A DNA stretch of 64,000 nt. Source: Turnera subulata (lineage: Eukaryota > Streptophyta > Magnoliopsida > Malpighiales > Passifloraceae). The notes below the pieces were generated by a model. The model saw nothing but the letters and a program-made list of their open reading frames with translations. It was not told the DNA's origin and searched no databases. The first letter of the stretch is position 1. Every line of letters begins with the position of its first letter. Position numbers and translations under genes: made by a program. Location: assembly GCA_028386065.3 (NCBI GenBank), contig JAKUCV010003353.1:1-64000 (forward strand), read 5' to 3'. This document shows, piece by piece, positions 56,114 through 64,000 of this stretch.

Positions 56114-57330
56114 GGGTTTTTGGGTTTTTTGGGCCCCTATGTTTAGTGGTTTGGCCAATTTAGTACCCCGATATTTTTTTTGGTCGGGCATATACCCCGA
56201 GATTGCATGGGCAGGCCAAACGTAGACCCCTGGTCAGGCACCAGCTAACGTGGTGGCTGCCCGGGGTATTTGCGCGTGTTACTGTAGCAAAACGACGTCG
56301 TTTTAGAGGATTGGCAGGACATGTAGGATCCATGTGTCATTGTGGGCTCCGCATGCTACCTACCCCCGAGTTTTTCACCTAACTGATCCGAAATTGGATA
56401 CCGAAATGAAAGCTAACCCGATTTTGATTATTTATTTAATCATTTTTCTTTCTTTTAATCATATTTTTTTAACAATATTAAAAATGAGTAAAACTTAATT
56501 TCCAAAAATTTTACTTGGTTTTAAATAAATACACCTTATTATGCTGGATTTATTATTTTTAATTTTTTTTTATATACTAATTTCTAAAAATTCCTATTTA
56601 AACTCTCCCACCGGTCTAAATTTGTAAAAAGTACCTAATTTTTTTTAATAATAATAATAAATAAAGAACGAGATCAAATCTTAAATGTAAAAAAATTAGA
56701 AAATAAATATTTATTATTATAATTATTATCTTGTGCTAGAATTAATTTTTTGTAAAAATTTTAAAATAATTATACAAGAGTGGTGTAAAATCTCACTTAA
56801 ATTCAATTTTAAATTATAAATTAGAAAGAACGATTATTGAACCAGATGTATTGAGTTAGTTTATTATTTTACTTGCCTTATTTTTCCAAAATCAATACTT
56901 TAATTCTTAAGGGTTTTTGGGTTTTTTGGGCCCCCATGTTTAGTGATTTGGCCAATTTGGTACCCCGACATTTTTTTTTTGGCCGGGCATAGACCCTGAT
57001 ATTACATGGGCAGGCCAAACGTAGACTCTGGTCCGGAGCGGTTTCGGTTCGGTATGGGAAGAATTTGGGGCTTTGGGTGAAGTGGGCCCCACTAAGCCAC
57101 CTGTGTCCGCCGTGGCATGAAACGGTGACGTTTCCTCACTTAAAACGACGTCGTTTTGCTACAGTAACACGCGCAAATACCCGGGCAGCCTCCACGTCAG
57201 CAGGTGCCTGACTAGGGGTCTACGTTTAGCCTGCCTATGCAATCTCGGGGTATATGCCCGGCCAAAAAAAATATCGAGGTACCAAATTGGCCAAACCACT
57301 AAACATGGGGACCCAAAAAATCCAAAACCC
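56114..57330 (+). mobile_element. Mutator-type MITE with three TIR copies
   Basis: Inverted repeats of about 190 bp (56114-56305 and 57140-57330) start GGGTTTTTGGG. The 9-bp AACTTTATT flanks both ends exactly (56105-56113, 57331-57339). There is no transposase. Both arms contain AAAACGACGTCGTTTT, a perfect palindrome, near 56290 and 57155. A third, truncated TIR copy lies inside at 56911-57040 in the same orientation as the left arm, so a relative was inserted within or the end was duplicated. Confidence 0.92.
56911..57040 (+). repeat. Third, internal TIR copy
   Basis: GGGTTTTTGGGTTTTTTGGG then CCATGTTTAGTGATTTGGCC and GGGCAGGCCAAACGTAGAC parallel the left arm. It stops near TCTGGTCCGG and does not reach the palindrome. 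Confidence 0.88.
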
Positions 57331-57344
57331 AACTTTATTTGTAA

Positions 57345-58765
57345 TTAAAGTGCGAATCACTCACTGTTTCTTGGGAAAAAAATTTAGGGATAAATTTGAA
57401 GCTTGAGCCAATGTAAAAATGTTTGGGTATATTTGTAAAACCTAGGTTTAGAGTTGACCGTTGGAAAAAGTTTTGTAAAATTTTTAGTTTAATCTTTGAA
57501 AAAGCTAGGTTGGATTTCTCCCTAGAAGAAACCATATAGTGTTGTTGACAAATCTCTAGAAAAAAGCGTGAGTAGTGATGGAAGCTCAAATTTGACCCAT
57601 TGATTTATTTGTTAGTTTTTATTGATATTTTAGAGCCCAAGATTATTTATTTAATTATTGGACTTTGATCTGTTGTGCTTAATGGATGACTTATATGTTT
57701 TGGCCTAGACTTGAGACGAATTTTAAACCCAATAACACCTGATTTTCACGGATTGCTAATCAATCTATACACACAATCTTAAATAAAACCTAACTACATT
57801 AATGCCTCTTATATCAAAGAAAAAAAACTATGGGTCACATACATCTAATACTACAACCATCATTTTTATTATAAAAAAATGAGTAACTATATACCTAAGG
57901 TGATCATAGTAAAAAGAGGAGTACCTATATACCTAAAGTGATCATAGTCATAAGGTAAGTTGATGTTATATTATTTGTGAGAATTGATAATAAATCTATA
58001 TTTGTTTCGCTACTAAGCCGAATAGTACCTTGATGTTATTTCGGACTTTTTTTTATGTTTAGGGCAAATTTCAAAATTATTGTTCATCTGTAGTCAAGAA
58101 AATAATTCAGAGGCAAGTTACAAAGGATTTTAGGTATGCTTCCAAATTTCCTCAATATAAATAGTTACTTTCCTTCAATTTTGTTATTACTCTACAAGGC
58201 TATTTTAAATTTTTTTGTAAATATCTTGAATTATTTTAATAATTGCAGACATGCATAAACCTACATTGTTTTTTTTTTTTTGCATCCAAATAGAATGGTA
58301 CCTTCATATTCTTACGAAATGCATTTTCTATTGTCATATTGAATCATTCTTGGGCAATGATGTGATTTTTCACCTTCTTTTCTCTCTTTTTCCAAAAAGA
58401 TAGATGAGAAAAATCTCAATTACCTAAAAAATTGAAGTAGGCTTTCATGAATAAACGCACAACACGTATTATGATAACGAGTAAATAATAATTATAAATT
58501 TAATAAAAAATATTAGTATTTTAAATTTTAAGTACAATTTAATTTAAAATTAATATTATCTAATAAAAATAAGTCGTAAGATGAATATGCTAATATTAAT
58601 ATGACAGCAACACCCCGAATCATACAAACCTGTGTTATTCCGTGTGTAATATGGGGAAAGGGACTAGTTTCAACTAAAATTTTAATTAGCTGCCCAAGAC
58701 TAGGTTTATATTCTAACTGCTGGTCACCGTGAAAGCAATAGACTTCGAAACGGTCTCCATCAAAA
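57345..58765. other. AT-rich spacer, nothing recognised
   Basis: Short frames only; no repeat or gene that I can support. Confidence 0.45.
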
Positions 58766-58769
58766 AAAA

Positions 58770-59310
58770 AAAAATCTCTAGGCTACCTTCACCAATTTGC
58801 TGTTTGTGGGCATAAATGAATGGTGGCGTGTGGCCATCGGAATTTCTAAACTGTTGACCGATTTCTCTAGAAATTTCAAACTCTTGACTATGTTGGTAGC
58901 TGCCCAAAGAGAAATTCTACATAAAGTCAACAATAGGTTAGTTATTTTTGTCTCCCGACGGCCCAAACTTAAGTTTCAAGGAAAATACCCCTTAAAAAAC
59001 ATTTAAACCAATTTTTTTTTTTAGGAACACATTAAAACCGAAATTGAGGTTTCTTGAATTTATTTTTTAACAAAAAAATTTCTTCCGTCAATCTTATGCA
59101 AAATTTTGTTTACTTTCTTAAGTTTAAAATAAAAACCACTAGGGAAAAAAAAAAGAGATTGAGGTATACTAAATTTTTGTTTAAAAAAAAAAAACAGTCC
59201 CATTGTTTTATTCGAGTAAAAACTAAAAAGTTCATGGAAAGGTCCCTCGATTTTGTCAGTTTCAGGGTGGCAAAAATCAAATGGCTGAAAAGTGAAATAT
59301 CCACATCTTA
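58770..59310. repeat. Unclassified dispersed repeat, copy 2
   Basis: Partner of 38420-38970, same orientation. It begins next to an A-run (58760-58772) and carries additional indels. Confidence 0.7.
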
Positions 59311-59727
59311 AATTTTTTTTGCTCTTTAAAGTAAAACGTTCGAGCTTTTCTTTACCAGAGAAAAAAAATTCCATTAGTGCATCAGAGTACAAAAGAATAG
59401 CAAGCTCGAGCCGAGGGGGAGGCACATTGACCTAATGAAGGGGACATTTTCCTAGCTTATTTCGAAGCCCAGACTGCAATTCTATTAGAATATGTCTTAC
59501 AAAAGAACAAGTGATAATTCTGTGTCGGAATACAATGTTTAATATCCAAGGTAATATTAGCATAAAAAAAATATCCAAGGTAATAGACCAGATATTAATA
59601 GGGATACGTGTGGCACCTCGAAGAGCATCAACAGTAATCTTAGAGTCACTCTCAAATTGTATCTGGGGAAATCCTCTAGTAATGGCTAAAAGGACAGACT
59701 CTCTAATATTGCCTCGATAACTATGGN

Positions 59728-61962
59728 AGTAATGCAGTCCGTTATAAGTGAAAACCAATTTGCTTTTGTACAAGGCAGATCAACAATGGACTGTGCTTTC
59801 TCAGCCGCAGAGATGATTCACCAACTAAAAAGGAAGAAGGAGAAGGCAGTGCTGTGGAAGATTGATTTTAGGAAAGCCTATGATTCTGTCTCATGGGCTT
59901 TTCTTATGGAATTAATGGAAGCCATGGGCTTTGGAGCTAAGTGGAGGATGTGGATTCTGGGCTGTCTACAAAACACCAAAATGGCGGTACTAATTAATGG
60001 ATGTCCTTCAGCTGAGTTTACTGCCCATAGAGGCTTAAAACAAGGAGATCCCTTGTCTCCTTTTTTGTTCAATATTGTAGCTGAAGGAATGAACGTTCTT
60101 GTTAACCAAGCCGTAAGCAAAGGAATGATGAGAAAGCTGGAGTGTTGTCAAGAGGTATCTTCCCTTCTCCAATTTGCCGATGATACCATGTTCTTTATAC
60201 CGGATGATCTAGAGTCTCTATTGAACCTGAAACGGTGTTTGCGGTGTTTTGAAGTACTGTCAGGTCTTAGCATAAACTTCCATAAGAGCAGTTTTGTGGG
60301 GGTCAATGTCTCCAACCAAAGAGTGAACGAACTGGCAGGTATGTTATTAAGCAGGGCTGAACATCTACCTATCACCTATCTTGGCTTGCCTTTGGGTCAA
60401 AATATGCAAAGAAAGAAGGCATGGGATCCAGTGGTATTACGGATTAGTAGCCGGCTCGCAAGTTGGAAGGGGCGGTTTTTATCTCTTGGTGGAAGAGTTA
60501 CTCTAATTCGGGCAGTTCTTAGTAGCTTGCCAATTTATTACATGTCCTTGTTCAGGATCCCGGTTGGTGTTGCAAGGAAGATTGTGAGTATTCAGAGAAA
60601 ATTTCTATGGAGTGGTTGTGGTGAGAAAAGGAGAATGTGTTTGGTGGCTTGGGAGAAGATTGCAAAGCCAAAAGAAAATGGTGGCATGGGAATTGAGAAT
60701 ATACTGAGTAAGAATCAAAGCCTACTGTTCAAATGGCTATGGAGATATGTCTCTTTTGATTCTCAAGCTCATGAGACACCTGCATGGATGGCGATGATAA
60801 AAAATAATTACGCTGCCCATTCTGATTCATCGTGGCCGGGTTTTCTGGAAAACGGACCATCAAGCATGTGGAAAAATATTGTGAAGTCTGGTGATAACCT
60901 TACAGGTGGCAGGGACGGGTTGAAGGAGAGTGTGATGATTAAGCTAGGGGATGGATCGAATTGCAAGTTGTGGACAGATAGATGGTGTGAGGGAGGTCCT
61001 CTAATTAATGCATTCCCTCGGCTCTTTACTATTTCACTCAACCAAAGTGATATGGTCTCTACAGTTCTCAAATGGATTGATAATAAATGGGAATGGATGC
61101 TTGGGTGGAGGCGTAGGCTGTTCGTTTGGGAAGAAGAAGAATTAGAGAAACTTAAAAGGGCAGTCTCGAGTGTGTCTCTTCAACCAAGTAATAGAGACAA
61201 GTGGGTTTGGTCAAGAAACTCGGATGGATGTTATTCTGTAAAAACAGGGTACAATCTTTCGCACCAGGGCTTCATGACACATGTACCTAAACCGTGGGTA
61301 TGGTTGGGTTGTGCTCCTCCAAAGATTGAGTGTTTCCTATGGATGTTATTCCATCACGGTGTGGCTGTGAAGGCAGCGTTGCTACGAAACAGCATTATTA
61401 GTAGCGAAAATGCCCTGTGCTCACTTTGTGGGGATGGTCTGGAATCAAGGGATCATCTCTTTATCCATTGTCGTCCAGTGTGGTGGTTATGGAACAGAAT
61501 ATGTACGTGGTGGGGAGTATCCTGGTGTGCACCTGAGGGTTTTGAAGATCTTTTTGCAAACTGGATGGAGATGGCTGTGTCGGTCAAATACCGTGCTGGA
61601 TGGATGGTAATTTTCTACAATACAATATGGAATATTTGGCTGGTTAGGAATAATAAAGTCTTTAATGCTCTGGATATAGACTGGTGCAAAGTCTTCGATA
61701 TTATCCTTTTCAGATCGTTAACTTGGATAAAGATGCGTAGTCCCGATTTTCCTTTTGATTTCTCATCTGTCAGTATATGCTCGGATTCTATTAAATCCTG
61801 GAATGGGTCACATTGTAAACTTAGATACGTTTGATTTTGTTAGCTAGCTCGATTGGTAGCTGCATGAGGGTGGGCTACAGTCACTTCTTGGGTGACTAAT
61901 TTCTTATGTAAAAGGTTTGGTATGGTTTAATATAATTCATCCGTTTCATCAAAAAAAAAAAA
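59728..61962 (+). mobile_element. Young 5'-truncated LINE with 91-bp target duplication
   Basis: The 91 bp at 59636-59726 (starting AATCTTAGAGTCAC and ending AACTATGG) recur at 61963-62053 with one visible change. The element ends in TTTCATC plus a run of about 13 A just before the second copy. An N at 59727 marks the 5' junction. The insertion splits the RNase H codons of the reverse LINE, which rejoin across it. Confidence 0.92.
59729..61834 (+). CDS. LINE ORF2 C-terminal two thirds (RT and zf-RVT), open
   Basis: An uninterrupted frame of about 700 codons without a native start. It begins within RT (ENQFAFVQGRSTMDCAF), then WKIDFRKAYDSVSW, GLKQGDPLSPFLFN and the catalytic LLQFADDTMFF (about 60165-60197), ITYLGLPLGQNM, RFLSLGGRVTLIRAVLSSLP, the post-RT region (FLWSGCGEKRRMCLVAWEKI), and zf-RVT (APPKIECFLWMLFHH, CSLCGDGLESRDHLFIHC). 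No RNase H follows; the stop is at 61832-61834. Endonuclease and the RT N-terminus are lost by truncation. The lack of stops indicates a recent insertion from an active source. Confidence 0.93.
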   Translation, partial: VMQSVISENQFAFVQGRSTMDCAFSAAEMIHQLKRKKEKAVLWKIDFRKAYDSVSWAFLMELMEAMGFGAKWRMWILGCLQNTKMAVLINGCPSAEFTAHRGLKQGDPLSPFLFNIVAEGMNVLVNQAVSKGMMRKLECCQEVSSLLQFADDTMFFIPDDLESLLNLKRCLRCFEVLSGLSINFHKSSFVGVNVSNQRVNELAGMLLSRAEHLPITYLGLPLGQNMQRKKAWDPVVLRISSRLASWKGRFLSLGGRVTLIRAVLSSLPIYYMSLFRIPVGVARKIVSIQRKFLWSGCGEKRRMCLVAWEKIAKPKENGGMGIENILSKNQSLLFKWLWRYVSFDSQAHETPAWMAMIKNNYAAHSDSSWPGFLENGPSSMWKNIVKSGDNLTGGRDGLKESVMIKLGDGSNCKLWTDRWCEGGPLINAFPRLFTISLNQSDMVSTVLKWIDNKWEWMLGWRRRLFVWEEEELEKLKRAVSSVSLQPSNRDKWVWSRNSDGCYSVKTGYNLSHQGFMTHVPKPWVWLGCAPPKIECFLWMLFHHGVAVKAALLRNSIISSENALCSLCGDGLESRDHLFIHCRPVWWLWNRICTWWGVSWCAPEGFEDLFANWMEMAVSVKYRAGWMVIFYNTIWNIWLVRNNKVFNALDIDWCKVFDIILFRSLTWIKMRSPDFPFDFSSVSICSDSIKSWNGSHCKLRYV

Positions 61963-63344
61963 AATCTTAGAGTCACTCTCAAATTGTATCTGGGGAAATC
62001 CTCTAGTAATGGCTAAAAGGACAGACTCTCTAATATTGCCTCGACAACTATGGCAGAAGGGCAAGGGCTGCAGATGATCAGTTCCAGTCCATCTATGACA
62101 TGTACCAAGATGGTATCTGCAAACAATTCCCACTCCAGAATGTGTTTTTGAAGTAGTAAAGAATGCGTCTGTATTAATCTTGATCCAACCGTGGCCCAAG
62201 GGCTTCCAAACTTCCTCTCCAACTCAAGCAAATCTAGAGGCTGAGAGGCAGATCTAGCTGCGGGACAAGTGGTAGACCAACGAGAAATTTTATGGTGGGG
62301 ACTCCTCAAGTTTTATTAGTTATAGACTTGATCTTAAATTTGATTATATTAAGAATAACTAAATTATTTAAGTATATAAATTGAATGTGCAGATTTATTT
62401 CCTAAATAAAACACAATAGATTAGGAAAAAGATATAAATCCAAGGAGAGGGAGGGGGAACCCATAAGGTAAAATTGACAAATAAATAAACCTTAAAATAG
62501 AAATAATGAACCCTCAAATATATTTTGTTACTATAAACAGGGAGTCTACAACTAATGAAACTTAAGGAGTCCCCATAATAAATTTTTTCGTAGACCAACA
62601 GACCCCGGTTCACTGCACTGTCTGCCGCTAGACTGGAAAGTGCTATGTGGATGTGGACTTCTCCTGTCAAATATCCAAGTGTTTCTGATAGTCCATATGT
62701 TCTAGCAAATAGAGGCAATAATGCGCAAAGTATGAAGCGGATTATTACGATGTAAACCTTGCATTTGTGTCCACTATACAGCAAAAATTGGAAAACCAAC
62801 CTTTCCAGGTCTATAGTGAAGGTCAGAGCCGAACCAAATAGCATATGCGTGAGCACAAAAGAATAACATGTGCTCAAGGGTCTCATCTTCCTCACCACAA
62901 ATTGGACACAACAGATCAACAAACATCCCATGTCAGTGTAAACTTGCAATAACGGCTACTGCATTATGCATCATTCTCCAAATAAAATTTTGAACCTTCG
63001 GCAAAAGCGTCAATTTCCAAAAAACATTCTAGGCTGACTCCGGAATCACAGTGGAAGAATTTGCTGATTGAGTATTCAGATTGACCCAGTTTTCCATAAG
63101 TCGACGATACCATGACCTCACAGTATCGGTGCTTGTGTAATGGAAATGCCATGCCATGGACCTGTGGTGCAGGAATAATACCTGTGATCAAATTCCTTTT
63201 CATCAGGAGTGAAAAGCGCCCGTAGTTCTTCCATGTTCCTTTTGCCATCTTGTCTCGCCCCGTCGTGTACTAATTTTCCCCCCAAAGCACAGTCGCCTTT
63301 CCCTCATCCTCTTCCTTTTATGCTATGCAATACAAAGAACAAAT

Positions 63345-63800
63345 GGGAGTTCAGATTTTAGCACCTCCATTCCTGTAATGATTAGAATCACTTAACAAGA
63401 AGACCTAAAAGGTTGTAACTCTCAAGCTCACACTGGTGCAACAAAATGAAAAATCAGTTAGCCGAATTAGACATAGTAGATGGGATTAAAATAAGCATAA
63501 TGATCAGGCCTTTGATAATTTCATCAGAGTAAGTATCAGGTTCGGCTTCCTGTAAAGATGAGGCAGAATCAATCATTGTCTTAGTTCTTCCTTCATGTGC
63601 AAGAGAATCGATCCTGCTCTTTCGATGCTCACATATCACACCCTGCAACAGTTCATCCCACCTTTTATATACAATGCAATCAGTCGTTTCTCCCAACCTT
63701 GGAAATCAATCCACCTCAGGAATGGCAGAAAGTCGCTTGGCTCTAATGCTCCACTAGCTTCGAAAACCTCCTTTACTGTGTCACGAAAACGTCTAGCCTT
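63345..63800 (-). pseudogene. CYP81 pseudogene D, exon 1 end and intron
   Basis: On the minus strand 63800-63500 matches exon 1 of copy 2 ([14 protein letters not shown] region, then [36 protein letters not shown] and DEIIKGLI), with a frame change near 63690. 63345-63480 matches the 3' part of the intron of copy 2 (30011-30163), so it derives from that copy or a sister. Exon 2 is replaced by LINE sequence below 63260, and the upstream part of exon 1 is cut at about 63800 by repeat DNA. Confidence 0.85.
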
Positions 63801-64000
63801 ATTAGATGATATGTATCTATATTGTGATATGTGATAAGATGTTAGTTTCTGATAAGAGATAGACTATACCTCAGATGTAATCTTTACATCTGCTCTACTC
63901 TATGTACATATCTCCTAGAAATTGTAAGCCATGTAAAACACATTCACTGATGCTATATAATTTGGAGCCTAGGCACCTGATTAGTGTGCCTTCAGTTTCT
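63801..64000 (+). mobile_element. Probable copia LTR start at the window edge
   Basis: The P450 match ends abruptly near 63800, followed by TGATATG and then TGTTAGTTTCTGATAAG, TACATATCTCCTAG and CTATATAATTTGGAGCC, with the texture of a short copia LTR (TATA-like TATATAA at 63953-63959). The remainder is outside the window, so class and ends are inferred. Confidence 0.4.

Larger units (their letters stand above)
59360..63260 (-). mobile_element. Older LINE fragment, reverse strand, split by a forward LINE
   Basis: The two parts are 63260-62054 and 59726-59360. In minus-strand frames they read WKLTLLPKVQNFIWRMMHNA, CPICGEEDETLEHMLFFC (zf-RVT), then GHGWIKINTDAFF, GNIRESVLLAITRGFPQIQF, ESDSKITVDALRGATRIPIN and the LINE-like C-terminus. 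This is the zinc-binding and RNase H half of a plant LINE; RT and upstream parts are absent. Stops are frequent (for example 62395-62640). It abuts CYP81 pseudogene D. Confidence 0.82.

Noticed and set aside
61840..61920. tRNA-like string after the LINE stop (TAGCTCGATTGGTAGC)
   Set aside because: It lies in the LINE 3' UTR and cannot fold into a full cloverleaf with acceptor stem as far as I can see.
62395..62949. 184-codon minus-strand frame as a separate membrane protein
   Set aside because: It is an out-of-frame shadow of the LINE zinc-binding region, which reads properly in another frame.

Overview
This is nuclear DNA from a flowering plant, most likely a eudicot. It holds intron-containing CYP81-type cytochrome P450 genes set among plant LTR retrotransposons, plant L1-type LINEs (one with an RRM-type ORF1, several with an RNase H domain), Mutator-like elements with 9-bp target duplications, and a probable Helitron. 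The species cannot be named from the sequence. Two single N bases (25050 and 59727) fall at or near retroelement junctions and suggest assembly patching. LAYOUT: 1-1762, 3' part of a long LTR. 1890-8480, two wrecked CYP81 copies interrupted by a 2.4-kb solo LTR (3778-6154, TSD TTCTA) and a LINE fragment. 8785-10614, complete two-exon CYP81 gene (copy 1). 10944-11540, Helitron-like DNA. 14295-19028, young Ty1/copia element with 154-bp LTRs and several coding lesions. 19448-22811, Ty3/gypsy element with LTRs but only gag and protease. 22880-23580, CYP81 3' fragment. 23586-28590, decayed reverse-strand copia holding a LINE (25462-28374) with a 12-bp target duplication. 28744-31072, complete CYP81 gene (copy 2). 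About 31632-37560, reverse-strand LINE with ORF1, endonuclease and RT, inactivated. 40267-42230, a third, more divergent CYP81 gene. About 43100-50166, internally deleted Tat/Ogre-like gypsy element with LTR, PBS, gag and an antisense extra ORF. 50332-52427, Pack-MULE-like element. 55710-56065, short LINE. 56114-57330, MULE-type MITE. 59360-63260, reverse-strand LINE split by a forward LINE with a 91-bp target duplication. 63345-63800, CYP81 exon 1 fragment running into a probable copia LTR at the window edge. HOW IT FITS: the host content is one head-to-tail CYP81 array, all on the minus strand (three intact genes and four broken copies); nearly everything else is transposon insertion into or between those copies. 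CYP81 enzymes are ER-anchored monooxygenases of specialised metabolism or xenobiotic hydroxylation, so this is a typical birth-and-death P450 cluster. The most unusual signals are arrays of short self-complementary motifs in three LTR retroelements, some with compensatory stem changes, and several LINE insertions that are little more than a poly(A) tail between target duplications, one of them dated by an empty paralogous site.
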